64,000 nt of DNA from Metridium senile (taxonomy: Eukaryota > Cnidaria > Anthozoa > Actiniaria > Metridiidae): NCBI GenBank assembly GCA_949775045.1, contig OX459101.1, positions 18,562,316-18,626,315 of the forward strand, given 5' to 3'. The position numbers and the translations under genes are program-made. Shown one piece after another: positions 1-11,672 of this stretch. Below the pieces are notes generated by a model. It saw only the letters and a list, made by a program, of their open reading frames with translations, did not search any database and had not been told where the DNA came from. Each line of letters begins with the position of its first letter. The first letter of the stretch is position 1.

Positions 1-153
1 GCCTGAAAGAAGACAGACAGACAGACAGCTTACAAGGACAAAGAAAGACAGTTTACAAGGAGACAGTCAGACAGCTTACAAGGAGACAGACTGACAGACA
101 GCTTACAAGGAGACAGACAGACACTCAGACGGATGGACAGACAGACATTTGTT
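1..153 (+). repeat. (GACA)n tract, intron 2 of copy A
   Basis: GACA-rich low-complexity sequence with a cagcttacaaggag motif. It continues left of the window and matches the same intron in B, D and E. Confidence 0.88.
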
Positions 154-166
154 GTTTTTGTTGTAG

Positions 167-3100
167 ATGATAATAATCCTTGTGTTGGGCTTCATGAAGA
201 AGAGAGTTAAATTGAAACCTGACCTATTGAATGGACGACCAGGTCTACCCATGTGAGTTATTATATTGACTTCTGTACACTATATACCCTACCCTCTACA
301 ACCTCCCTACACACTTTGTACACATCCTACCCTCCCTACACACTTTGTACACACACTCCCCTCCCTACACACTTTGTACACATCCTACCCTCCCTACACA
401 CTTTGTACACACCCTACCTTCCCTACACACTTTGTACACACCCTACCCTCCCTACACACTTTGTACACACAATCCCCTCCCTACACACTTTGTACACACC
501 CCACCCTGCCTACTCACTTTGTACACACCGTACCCTCCCTACACACTTTGTACACACAGTACCCTCCCTACACAATTTGTACACATCCTACCCTACCTAC
601 TCATTTTGTACACACCCTAACCTCCCTACACACTTTGTACACATCCTACCCTCCCTACACACTTTGTACACACCCTACCTTCCCTACACACTTTGTACAC
701 ACCCCACCCTACCTACTCACTTTGTACACACAATCCCCCTCTTTACACAATTTGTACACATCCCCCTCCCCTACACACTTTATACACCCTTTCCCTCCCA
801 AAACACTTTGTACACACACTCCCCTCCCCTTACACACTTTATACACACCCTCCCCTCCCACAAACATTGTCCACTTACATTCTTTGTCATGAGTTACAGG
901 CCTGTGGACTTTCTTGGTAAAGAAAGAAACAAGTTGATTATCGTTCTTGCGTTTGGTGCAACAGCGTCCTCCTGCTTTGTAATGTTTTTTCAGACATTAT
1001 TTCCAGACTTTACTATGAGCAGTGCATCTAAGAACTTACCTAAAACACCATACATGAAAGGTAACTTAATTAATAAGAATGAACAGCTTGTTGGCCAGCT
1101 GACTGATGTGTTCTTTTGATAGCTTTTGTAGGCATTTTGATGACGATTCTGTATGGGATCATCAACTATCCGTATTTAGCTTGTGTTCATGCTGAATACA
1201 AAGCTATTGGATACATCATAGGTCTTATATATGCCCTCACCAGGTCAGTTACTTGCATTTTTCTATTCCCTTGCTCATTATCATTGATATTATTATTATT
1301 GTCATCATTACACGTGTTGTCATCATTCCTCATAAAATCAGTGTTTTAATCACCATTACCTTATTTACTTATCAAGTACAGCCCCAGAATAAGCTCTGCC
1401 CTCGATATTAACAAGTGCTGCCCTCGAATATGCACCGTGGTCCCAATTATTCAAGGATATCCGTGTAATTAAACAATACAATCAATATAATAATTTTTAA
1501 TTAATATAATGTTACTTTAGAACAGCATTGGAAACAAATTTTCATCAAAAGATATATTCTTCAGTTCAAAGTTATAATATTTCACCGCTCGCCCATCAAG
1601 TTTTCTCGCGTTGGGGGACAGTGAGATTTAGTTTGAGTGAAAAGGCAAATGGTGACAATCGAAAGTTCTTTTAAAGTTCAGTTAAGTGTCCGCAAAGATA
1701 CATATATACTATTAGAATAAAATAAAACATTTTTTAGATGCTATCAGTTTTTGAATAAGCTGCGCCCTCAAAATAAGCGCTGAGGCGTTATATAAATAAT
1801 ATTGCATATTATTATTACAATCAATATTAATACTATTGTTAATAATATGCAGCAGCAGCACCATCATCATTTTCATCACCATCACCATTGGCGTCATCAG
1901 CATCGCCACCCTCACAACCACCAATTGCAACATCAACAAATTCATCATCATCATCATCATTATTAATATAACATCATTATCATGTGCCCTGCCCCTCTAC
2001 ATTTCTAGCTGAATAAAGAGAACATACATTCTGGGTTAAGTTTTGAGTTAAAATAGTTCTATTTTTCATATGCAAGGTGTATTGTCAACTTGGTTCTGTA
2101 TCTGGGATGCCCAGTTGATGAGCAAACACGTGACTGGTATAAGCAGAACGTAAGTTATCATTTTATTCTACACCTATCCGCCTACCAACAAACTAACCAA
2201 ACAGCCTACCAACAAACTAACCAATCAGCCTATACCAACGAACGAACGAGCGAACAAACCAACCAACCAACCAACCAACCAATCAGCCTACCAACAAACT
2301 AACCAATCAGTCTACCAACAAACTAACCAATCAGCCTATACCAACGAAACAACCAATCAGCCTACCAATAAACTAACCAATCAGTCTATACCAACCAACA
2401 AACCAACCAACCAACGAACCAACCAATCAGACTACCAACAAACTAAACAATCATCCTACCAACAAACTAACCAATCAGCCTATAACAACTAACCAACCAA
2501 CCAATCAGACTACCAACAAACTAATCAATCAGCCTATACAAACGAACCAACCAACCAGCGAACTAACCAATCAGCCTACCAACAAACTAACCAACCAATC
2601 AGCCTACCAACGAACCAGACAACCAACCAACCAATCAGCCTACCAACGAACCAACCAACGAACATACCAAGCAAGAAATCAGGCTACCAACCAACCAACC
2701 AACCAACCAACCAACCAATCAACCAACCAACCAACCGACCAACCTACCAACCAACCTACCAACCAACCAACCAACCAACCAACCAACCAACCAACCAACC
2801 AACCAACCAACCAACCAACCAACCTACCAACCGATCAACCAACCAGTCTACCAATCAACAAAACATCTAAGCAACCAACCAACCAACCTACCAAATTTCT
2901 AGTCAATCAATGAATAAATGGATATTCAATATATCATTGAATTGGGAGATGAGCAAATAAATTAGTAAATGTCTTTTTCCAGGGTCTGTCATTTTGGTTA
3001 TATTCACAAATACTGGTATATCTACCATCAGTGATTTGTACCATCTTGCTCTGCGGCAGCTACGCAGTTCTTCTGTTCAGTCATCTAAAACAGAATTATT

Positions 3101-6100
3101 CCCGTCAAGCAACGTGTCACAACATTTTTGTAAGTTTTCACTTCTGTATTTTTTTTATTAATTTTCGTTATTGTTTTAATTTAATATTATGATACTATAC
3201 TTTAAATCTGTCATTACATCAATTGAGATAGCTGAAATGCAGTTACCTCTATTGACCTTTTTCTAATGGCTGCTAACAGTACTGTGTTTTTTTACAGCTA
3301 CACATTACAGAACAAGATGAATCTGTTGCTGAAGACATTGACAGGAACCATGTTGTCATGCTGTTGGAAAACAGACTACACAGAAAAAGGTACTTGACTT
3401 GACTTGTATCGACTTGACTTGACTTGGATCGACTTGATCACTTGACTTGAATCAACTAGACTCAAGACTTGAATCGACTTGACTTGACTTGACTTGAATC
3501 GAATTGACACTATAATTGCAGCTTGACTTGAAACATCACTTGAACTCTAATTTTTTATTGTATAATTGATTTGTTTCAGAGTGGCATCGGAGAATGAGCC
3601 TTGGTATGTGACTTTGAAACACAAGATCTATGTATCTCGACCAGGTATCTTTATTATTAGTCAAATAAACAAGGCTCGCCTAAATTGCTTATACAGTTGA
3701 CTCATAAGCGACTAGTCCAGACCTGAAGTAAGTGGTCGCTTACGAAAGCCTTAACACAGAAAGCCCAAACCACTTTTGAAAACCTGTCAATAATTAACAA
3801 CGAATTTTAAAATTATTTTGCTTGACCTATTCTTTTTGCCATGGAATCTCTTGTTCAAAGTGGGGGGTGTATAATTAGTTCAAGCACACACCTACCCTCT
3901 CAGTATAAGTCCCTGCATGGTACATTTCCAAGTATGCATGGTTCTTTCTGAGTATATATAACTACCTGCATGTGCATGCTTTCCATTGCTTTCAGACTTC
4001 AAGTTTTCAACACAGTTTCTATCAGCAGTGTTTGTGTCTTTCATATTCGTTTATCAGGTACTTATCATTGATATTGTTGTTTACTTCTTTTCAATTCAGT
4101 TGGAGGTGGTCGGCGCTCCTTTAAGGGTCCTTTAGGGTTCTTGCTTAAATGTCTTTGATAGGCTTTTTAAAGTTAAAACAGTTCTTCTTCCATCCGGGAT
4201 TCAAATACCAGGGTCGTAGCCAGACTGAAATAAAAACCAACTCCCCCCCCCCCTCCCTCCCCCCATGTATATGTAATATACTTTAGCTATATTTCTGCCT
4301 TAATGGCTGCAATTAATGGCTGCAATTGAAAACCTTTAAATATATATTTGATTTTTTGTGTTTACAGCTCACACTTTTCTTCCTCATGGTGACAATTTAT
4401 TCCAAAAAAATATACCTTGTTCATGACAAAAATACTGCAGAAATTGTTACAGTTCTATTTGGTAAGAAAACTCTTCTTTATGAGGGAGCGGTCATTATAT
4501 ATATATATATGGTGAAAAGTGGGAAATGGTTGTTGTCCTGCTTCAACTTCACAAATTGTCACAACCCATTCCTTAATTCAAATAATATTTTTTATGATCT
4601 CTCCTTTTTGCCTTTATATTTTTTTGTGATCTTAAATTGCCCAAAATATTAGTAACCCCTCCTCCAGAAGCCTCCAAACCTCTTTGTGAAAATCACTCAT
4701 CCACTTAACCCCACCATAAATAATGACTGCTTCATTAGATTATCGTTTTTTATAATCCATACATACATCCAATTGTAAGAAGGTTGTCCTGAAGTTTGTA
4801 ATTTAGTGGGAACATGAGCTATAGGATACATGTCATTTATGTACGATAGTACTGGGGATATTAACCGACTAGCAAATGTCAATTAATAAACCACAATATA
4901 GGGTTTGTAATATAATAATTTAATAATTTCTAGAGCGCTTTAATCTAAATTCAAATATATTTAATTTAAATATATCTGCTTTATGACCTCATGTGTTGTA
5001 TTACGCTTTAGCGAAGTCCAAAACCCCGATAACTAGATAAAACATTTGAAATCCCGAACGATAACAGCCCGCTGATTCTCAAACATGTCAAACGACTTTG
5101 ATACTCAGGTTACTTTGACAAGAGTCTTGGCAAGACTTCCTACCCAGTGTATTTGGGGGTTTAGTAACAAACAAGCTTAGCTACCGAGCCTGGGTCAAAG
5201 TAACCTGAGTATCAAAGTCGTTTGACATGTTTGAGAATCAGAAATATGCTATTTTTCAGCAGACTATTTGACAGCAGCACTTCTCCTTGGTAGTTTGGTT
5301 GCTGTAGTTCAACTATGTATGTTTTTACGAAGACACAGGTATGGAATACATTAACCCGAAGAAGGGGTAGGGAGGGGGGACTTTTTGACAGCAGCGCTTC
5401 TCCTTGGTAGTTTGGTTGCTGTAGTTCAACTATGTATGTTTTTACGAAGACACAGGTATGGAATACATTAACCCGAAGAAGGGGTAGGGAGGGGGGACTA
5501 TTTGACAGCAGCGCTTCTCCTTGGTTGTTTGGTTGCTGTAGTTCAACTATGTATGTTTCTACGAAGACACTGGTAAGGAATACACTAACCCGAGGTTGGG
5601 GTAGGGAGGGGGACTATTTGACAGCAGCGCTTGTCCTTGGTAGTTTGGTTGCTGTAGTTCAACTATGTATGTTTTTACAAAGACACAGGTATGGAATACA
5701 TTAACCCGAAGAAGGGGTAGGTAGGGGGACTATTTGACAGCAGCGCTTCTCCTTGGTAGTTTGGTTGCTGTAGTTCAACTATGTATGTTTCTACGAAGAC
5801 ACTGGTAAGGAATACAATAACCCGAGGTAGGGGTAGGGAGGGGGGACTATTTGACAGCAGCGCTTCTCCTTGGTTGTTTGGTTGCTGGTTCAACTATGTA
5901 TGTTTCTACGAAGACACTGGTAAGGAATACATTAACCCGAAGAAGTGGTAGGGAGGGGGACTATTTGACAGCAGCGCTTCTCCTTGGTAGTTTGGTTGCT
6001 GTAGTTCAACTATGTATGTTTTTACAAAGACACATGTAAGGATCAGAATGCATTATCCCGGGGAGGGAGGGCGCCTCGGGATATGTCGGGTATGCTCGTC

Positions 6101-9100
6101 GTATCTTAGCCAGCGCAGCGGCTCTTAGGAGTTTGGGGAGAGGAGAAGGGGAGGGGGAGGGAAAGGAAGGGAGAGCCTGCAATGATGACCCTTATTTTCC
6201 TAATACGCCCCCTAATTAGTATTACACTAGAGCTGTCAAACACACATGTAAGAATTGCCAGGTACAGTTTGAAATTGTGATGAACACACAAATAGAGGCC
6301 GAAAACAATCAAAACAACCCAAACGTTTATTGCCGTCTTTGCAAAGACAGTTTACTATTTAAGAAATGAAAACATGGTTCAATTGTGTACAATAGTTCAA
6401 TGGTTTCGATCGATGGTGTGAGATTCATCTACCATAATCAGCTCTATAAAAGATCTCTAAACTCTTGTTTAATTAAATTGTCGTAAGAAAAATATTAGGA
6501 ACGGAGTGAAAATCGGCCAACATACACTGACTTCTATGTTGGAGGAGATTGTAGGTAAACGGCTTAACGTCATTGGTTGAATTGATTGGAAAAATTCAAA
6601 TTCGATATAACGATTATCGTTAACGTTGTAACTACATCAACAGGCTTGCTTGCATAGCTATTACCTTAATGCCTCTAATTTCAACGATGTACATCACAAT
6701 TGTCTTTATATACATGACAGATCAGATGTCCTTAGAACATACCAAACAAGAAGAGGACTACTACCAGATGAATATATGAACCCTAAAACTCTTGTGGTTA
6801 GTATGACGATGATCATGATGATGATGGTGATGGTGATGATTATGGTGATGGTGATGATGACGGTGGTTGTGGTGGTGGTAATGATGATGATGATGATATG
6901 ATGATGGTGATGATGATGGTGATGATGATGGTGATGATGATGATGATCGATGGTGGTAATGATGATGGTGATGATGATGATGGTGCTGGTAATGATGATG
7001 ATGGTGGTGGTGGTGGTGGTGGTGATACTGATGATCATGATGATCATGGTCATGGTGATGATAATAATAATGATGGTGATGGTGATGATGATCGTAACTG
7101 AATGTACTCCTGTTCTGTAAACTCATACTCTCATGTTTAAATTGTATAGGGTAAATGTCTCCGTTTTTGTGGATATCAAATTGGCTTTACTGCTATTGGT
7201 AAGCATTTTAAAAAAACTCTCGTTATTTAGGTAACTAACACATGTATATACAAAACTAATCTCATCTCACCTCATCTCGTCTCACCTCACATCATCTTAT
7301 ATATCTTATCTATCATTCATCATCCATCTATCCCATAATTCAAAATCTCATATTGAATAAATGTTTATCAATTTTATTGTGAATGCCTTTGATAGGTTAT
7401 CTTGTAGTGTCCATCTCCATATTTTTCCTGTTGTTACCGGTTTGGATATGCCAACTTGCAGACATGCTGCTTGGCAGAGAAGCATTACTTGAACTCTTGA
7501 AACAATTGTTTCTTGTTCTACTGTAAGTATTTGTATACACCTATTTCAATTAACGTTGTCCATCTGGAATGGTTGATCAGAGACCGATAGGAATTGTGGG
7601 AGCTCGTTAAACTGCAAATGCACTATCATAATCACGCTTGAATATCAATATTTACTTCTGAAATACTGTTATCTGTAATTCAGCACCATTCAAGTGTGAT
7701 GAAAACAATGTATTTGAAATTTAATGAACTCCCACAATTCCTATCGGTCTCAGATCAACCATTCTAGATGGACAACGTTAATTGAAATAGGTGTATACTA
7801 ATTTTAAAAGAGCTGTCTGTAGCAGTGGTTCAAGGTGTTCATTCAATTATATTCATTCAATCACAACCCCTAAAAGATACGACTTTGCGATGTTCTTGGC
7901 AGCTAAGCATAGTAACAAAGCCAAATAAAAATGGCCCTTACAGGTACCGAGTCACGTTACATCATTGACTTTTGAGCCAGAATCCTAAAACGCACACACA
8001 GAAAATATTTTCAAACTAAAGGATTGCCGTTCACACCAACCACTTAGACAAAGGGAGTCCCCAGGCGATGTACTCGGGGGGTAAAATGACGGGGAGGTCC
8101 GACGTACATCGTAGAACATCGCCTGGGGGAGTCCCTCACCCTGGGATCACGATAGGCATACACCTATTTCAAAAAGGTTGTCCAAGGCGATAGGTCATTC
8201 CAAGATGGAAAGTAATTATAGGCATACACCTATTTCAAAAAGGTTGTCCAAGGCGATAGGTCATTCCAAGATGGAAAGGAATTATAGGCATACACCTATT
8301 CCCAAAAGGTTGTTATAGGCGCTAGATCATTACAATAAAGTTATTGTTGTTGTTCTTTACATTATTATTGTTATTCATTTGTTCTTATTAATCCTGTCAT
8401 TATTATATTGAGCTGACATTTCCTATGATAATATATTGTACAAAATTACTCGATTCTGATTGGTCGAGCACTAGGAGTACAATTAAATCGTATATTGTAC
8501 TCTGCCGAGTACCAATTAGTTTTTCAGTATTATTATAAATCCTCCTCGGGAACCCAGGGGTAATAATACTAATTGGTAATTAATAGATACTCGTGATTTT
8601 TTGAAAATTATCAAATTGGACTCGCCTAAAAGGCTCCTCCAATTTTAAATACTTTCAAAACATCACTCGTACCTATTAATTACGAATTGTCTCAACATCG
8701 TGCGATTTCCAATACAAATTGTACTCAAGTTCGCGCGATTTCTTATGCTAATAATTGCCTTGCAGCCAGTGTTTAAAATTGTTGTTTGTCAAGTAGACGT
8801 TCTTGTTGCTTTATTTAGTGTTTCTATATTGTTTACTGTACAGGCCTCTGGTTATATCTCCATTACTCATATGGCTTGCGGTTGTGTTGCTGTGCAAGTT
8901 TGTGTTTTGTGACAGAACATACCCTGATCTGACAGTTACCATTGACAACAGGTAACGACATCTTGTTACGCCATCGTGTCACGCCCTCGTGTCTCGCCAT
9001 CTTGTCACGCCATCTCATCACACCATCTTGGCACACCATCCTGTCACACCCTCTTGTATAGACTTTAACGTCTCCTCTTCTATATCATCTCTCCTCTTCT

Positions 9101-9849
9101 TTTGTCTTCTCATCTTACCTCTTCCATTCATTTGCCTTCTCATCTTATTCTCACTGTATTTTTCCTTTTTTATGTTTCAGGCGTTTGTATGACGTCATGT
9201 CCTATTTCTTCTTCTTCCTAAATATCTTGGTTGGATTATGGTCAGGACTGTCACGTGTTGCTAAAGGAGCAGTTTTAGGAGTCGTTTTCCTGTGCCGACT
9301 TGACCGAACGTTAATGATGACAGGGTACAGAAAATGGGATAGAGGTGAGATGAATACTAATCACCACACACTTTAAACACATCACACATAATCGACAACG
9401 AACTAGTTATCTCAACAATTATAATTAACCAGCCAAACCAACCTACGAACCAACCAACCATCCAACCAACCAACGAAATTGACCTTGTATTCTCTTATGT
9501 TAGGTTATATGTCGTAGCTTGGCTTTACCTTGTATTCTCTTATGTTAGGTTATATGTCATACCTTGGCTTTACCTTGTATTCTCTTATGTTAGGTTATAT
9601 GTCGTACCTTGGCTTTACCTTGTATTCTCTTATGTTAGGTTATATGTCGTACCTTGGCTTTACCTTGTATTCTCTTATGTTAGGTTATATGTCGTATCTT
9701 GGCTTTCTTAATGTACTAGTGGCCTTCAGACATCCCGTCATGCTTTGTTTCTGCCAGATTTTAATCGAAGAAAGACGCAAAGTGTATGCAGGTGAATTGA
9801 TGATTCAAATGAACAGATTCCCGGACAGACCTATAATTGAGAGGAAAGA

Positions 9850-9895
<46 letters not shown>

Positions 9896-10292
9896 ACAGA
9901 CAGGAAGGATGGACGGAAGGAAGGAAGGATTAGTTTCAGATTATCATTATCAATACAATCATATTTTTTATTACCTACGTGGTCATTATTATCATCAAAG
10001 TGATCATCACCATTATCATCACCATTACCACCACCAACGCAATTCAACGAGTTTTCTTTTTGTCTTTGTAGACTATCCTACAAGAGAAAGACCACGTGTT
10101 TCAACTACAGCTCTTAATCGTTGGTTTTTAGCTGTACTGCTAATACGCAACCCAAGCCTTGTTCGTTACAGAAAGCACGAAATGTTGAGGGTTAATAGAG
10201 GCTACTCCCCAAACCCTACAGACACAGCTACCATCATCTTAGAAGAGGCAAACATGCCCGTTGAAAGGCTGAAAAGTGTGAATGTTTACTAG
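167..10292 (+). CDS. STRA6-like receptor, copy A (exons 3-19, 5' end outside window)
   Basis: Multi-pass membrane protein of the STRA6 / retinol-binding-protein receptor family, which in vertebrates moves retinol across the plasma membrane; the invertebrate ligand is unknown. Coding exons: 167-252, 900-1060, 1123-1243, 2077-2149, 2983-3129, 3298-3389, 3580-3644, 3996-4057, 4368-4461, 5263-5338, 6721-6796, 7150-7198, 7396-7522, 8844-8951, 9181-9344, 9684-9791, 10072-10292 (TAG). All junctions are AG/GT and the phases agree throughout. Landmarks in order: [33 protein letters not shown], hydrophobic [70 protein letters not shown] and the C-terminus LKSVNVY. Assembled length with exons 1-2 borrowed from the paralogs is about 629 aa, close to the vertebrate protein (about 670). 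No frameshift or premature stop was seen. Exons 12 and 18 carry tandem extra copies (separate entries). Exon choice is my reading of splice signals and paralog conservation. Confidence 0.85.
284..868 (+). repeat. 29-bp minisatellite, intron 3 of copy A
   Basis: Roughly 20 units of a pyrimidine-rich 29-mer built on cctacacactttgtacacac. It fills the intron between exons 3 and 4. Because 29 is not a multiple of 3, all three frames give look-alike Thr/Pro/His/Tyr-rich frames, which are not proteins. The same repeat occupies intron 3 of all five copies. Confidence 0.92.
1380..2076 (+). other. Intron 5 of copy A: no gene, AT-rich, small trinucleotide runs
   Basis: No coding signal. Contains cagcagcag / catcat-type runs near 1850-1965 whose reverse strand gives a Met/Leu-rich frame. 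Same sequence in copy D at 42430-43160. Confidence 0.6.
2178..2900 (+). repeat. (CCAA)n tract, intron 6 of copy A
   Basis: CCAA-based repeat with recurring ccaatcagcctaccaac phrases and a pure (CCAA) run around 2763-2822. Fills intron 6. Confidence 0.92.
3390..3530 (+). repeat. (GACTT)n repeats at the start of intron 8, copy A
   Basis: ttgacttgaatcgacttg repeats begin within a few bases of the exon 8 donor. The same repeat occupies the same place in C (26702-26910), D (46035-46180) and E (63895 to the window end). Confidence 0.85.
5072..5241. repeat. Palindromic element before exon 12, copy A (perfect 48-bp arms)
   Basis: Arms 5072-5119 and 5194-5241 are perfect reverse complements around a 74-base loop. 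It ends about 20 bases before the exon 12 acceptor. The copy D counterpart (47707-47876) has several changes in its right arm only. Copy C lacks it. Confidence 0.85.
5263..6035 (+). repeat. Exon 12 tandem array, 7 units (copy A)
   Basis: Seven copies of the 76-base exon 12 ([20 protein letters not shown]) plus about 40 bases of intron start at 5263, 5380, 5497, 5613, 5729, 5846 and 5960, a period of 114-117 bases. Only the first unit has a pyrimidine tract and AG acceptor (ttcagcag). The others are preceded by a G-rich run (gtagggagggggg) with no AG at the exon boundary. Most units keep a GT donor, and the last unit ends CACAT instead of CACAG. I take only the first unit as spliced. Confidence 0.85.
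6802..7096 (+). repeat. (GAT/GGT)n trinucleotide tract, intron 13 of copy A
   Basis: GATGAT/GGTGGT repeats with catgatgatcatgg phrases. Forward frames read Asp/Gly or Met/Val, reverse frames read poly-His or Ile/Thr; none is a gene. Confidence 0.93.
7533..7798. mobile_element. 266-bp fold-back element, start of intron 15, copy A
   Basis: Inverted ends gtatacacctatttcaatta / its complement, with further pairing inward (cctataggaa-type blocks). No coding capacity. Starts 10 bases after the exon 15 donor. Same length in C (33596-33861) and D (49412-49677), so it predates those duplications. Confidence 0.75.
7865..8150. repeat. Dispersed repeat with terminal hairpin, intron 15 of copy A
   Basis: Contains cttttgagccagaatcctaa and ggagtccccaggcgatgtac pairing with gtacatcg...cgcctgggggagtccc. 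Homologs at 33925-34240 (C) and 49755-50060 (D). A related but diverged stretch lies at 20690-20880. Confidence 0.55.
8153..8335 (+). repeat. Direct repeats of about 66 bp, intron 15 of copy A
   Basis: Three consecutive units starting ataggcatacacctatt (near 8153, 8219, 8284). C and D have two units. Confidence 0.75.
8340..8843 (+). other. Rest of intron 15, copy A; no gene
   Basis: Contains a repeat with attctgattggtcgag and partial inverted pairing (ctaattggtaatta). An apparent hydrophobic frame at 8700-8912 is an artefact: the true exon 16 begins at 8844 in another frame. Same in C and D. Confidence 0.6.
9482..9705 (+). repeat. Tandem exon 18 acceptors, 5 x 45 bp (copy A)
   Basis: A 45-base unit holds the pyrimidine-rich tract ttgtattctcttatgttag and the first 24 or so bases of exon 18 (GYMSYLGF). 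Candidate exon starts: 9504, 9549, 9594, 9639, 9684. Unit 1 reads GTA GCT instead of GTA CCT, which puts a TAG in frame. Units 2-5 are open and in phase, so use of an upstream acceptor would add blocks of 15 residues ([15 protein letters not shown]). Confidence 0.88.
9851..9894 (+). repeat. (GGCA)n microsatellite, intron 18 of copy A
   Basis: About 11 units just after the exon 18 donor at 9792. Intron 18 here is 280 bases and not a multiple of three. Confidence 0.9.
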
Positions 10293-10545
10293 TTTTGTAG
10301 AGTCCACAATAGAGAGCAGCAGAAACAGATCCTACAGACACAGCTAACATCGTCTTAGAAGAGGCAAACATGCCCATGGAAATGCTGAGAAGTGTCAATG
10401 TTTACTAGTTTTGTAGAGTAGAATAGAGAGCAGAAACTGAACCTAAAGACACAGCTATCATCGTCTTAGAAGAGGCAAACATGCTCATTGGAAATAGTGT
10501 CAATGTTTATACTAGTTTTGTAGATTAGAATAGAGAAAATATTCA
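10207..10545 (+). repeat. Tandem repeats of the coding 3' end in the 3' UTR (copy A)
   Basis: The last stretch of exon 19 (from the [20 protein letters not shown] codons through the stop and tttgtagag) recurs twice after the stop with a period near 110 bases. Three units in all, the later ones degenerate but each still keeping cttagaagaggcaaacatg and a TAG context. Confidence 0.8.
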
Positions 10546-11014
10546 TATGATTCCTATCCCTCTTCTGTGCTCCCTGATTCCACATCCATCGTCACGACCC
10601 TGTTATTTGTAGTAAAAAATGATGTACTAATTCACTAATGCATTGTTTCAAGTTAGTTAGAGTTGAAACTCTACAGTCAGGGTTCATGTAATGTTTAAAA
10701 GCCGAAAATGAGGACTGGACGGGGGTTTCAAGTCCGAGGCGAAGCCCCCATCCAGTCCGATTTGGAGGCCTTTGAACTACTTCTAAAACGAATCTATTAT
10801 TCATGAGGAATCTTTGAATAGAAATAAAAAATTTGATATGGTAAAAAAGAATTGTAAAGCCGAGGAGGGTTTAGAATACAGCAAGTAAAAGCAATTCATC
10901 AATAATCTGTTCATAATTTAATGTTCATTCTCAATGAATTCCCACAAGGAAATGATAAAACAATCGCCTTTCAATTTTATTCAGAGGAATGCTAATGAAC
11001 TTGAACGCTAATGT

Positions 11015-11113
11015 GATCAAAATCGCGCCATCGGGTTTGCCAATTAGCTCATGAATAATTAATGAGTTTTTGAAATAACATTAATTGGCCAACACGATGG
11101 CGCGATTTTGATC
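11015..11113. repeat. Palindrome in A/B intergenic, arms gatcaaaatcgcgccatcg
   Basis: Perfect 19-base outer arms. It interrupts a SINE-like sequence (attcagaggaatgctaatga). Copies at 37334-37433 (one arm base changed) and 53065-53163. Confidence 0.75.
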
Positions 11114-11597
11114 ATATGCAGATACTTGATACCAGCGTAAGTACGTCTGTGGGATATTCATAGGAAACATGACCACACTAAGTTTGTAGCTTCATAACTT
11201 AACTCGATTTACATCAAGACTGACACTTTACTGACAGAAGTGGTATACATGTATAGTACATATTAGCATATCTAGGATAAACAATGTCAATTCAATACAA
11301 TAAATTTCATTAGAATTCTTTGTTCAATTGTTCATCTGTGCATCGTTTGCACAACGTCCAAGCGGACTTGCACTGTTTTCAAGTCCGAGTACGTCCAAGC
11401 GGACTTGAACTGAAATTTTCAAGTCCGAGTACTTGAAATATTCAGTTCAAGTCATATAGCATTATACTTATTTGTACTACATATAATTGAAACCAAACCT
11501 TTACACATTAGTTACCCTCCCCCTCTACTTATAAACATCATAAGACTTAATAATAATGTATTTGATGGCGTGTTTTTGTCGAAAACAGTCTTTGCGT

Positions 11598-11672
11598 ACC
11601 AACGCCAGGATTCGAACCGAGACCTTCCGCATAGCTGGACCCTCGCATTAAACCATTATACTACTCAGTCAT
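11598..11672 (-). repeat. tRNA-derived SINE head, A/B intergenic
   Basis: Reverse strand holds a B box ggttcgaatcctggc and an A-box-like gtagtataatgg. Duplicates at 37704-37778 and 53435-53508. Related + strand copies at 27503-27571 and 45302-45380. Confidence 0.6.

Noticed and set aside
253..1119. Open frames rich in Thr/Pro/His/Tyr (also in B, C, D and E intron 3)
   Set aside because: Translation of a 29-bp minisatellite inside intron 3. The real exons 3 and 4 flank it.
5263..6035. CRISPR-like or functional multi-exon array
   Set aside because: Direct repeats without spacers in animal DNA. Units are exon 12 copies lacking acceptors, so not CRISPR and probably not all spliced.
6706..7126. 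Poly-His, Ile/Thr, Asp/Gly and Met/Val frames around the GAT repeats (also near 32745-33189 and 48733-48997)
   Set aside because: Trinucleotide repeat read in several frames; only the exon 13 part at 6721-6796 is coding.
8700..8912. Hydrophobic 70-codon frame found identically in A, C and D
   Set aside because: It runs across the true exon 16 acceptor in the wrong frame. The frame that continues into [10 protein letters not shown] starts at 8844.
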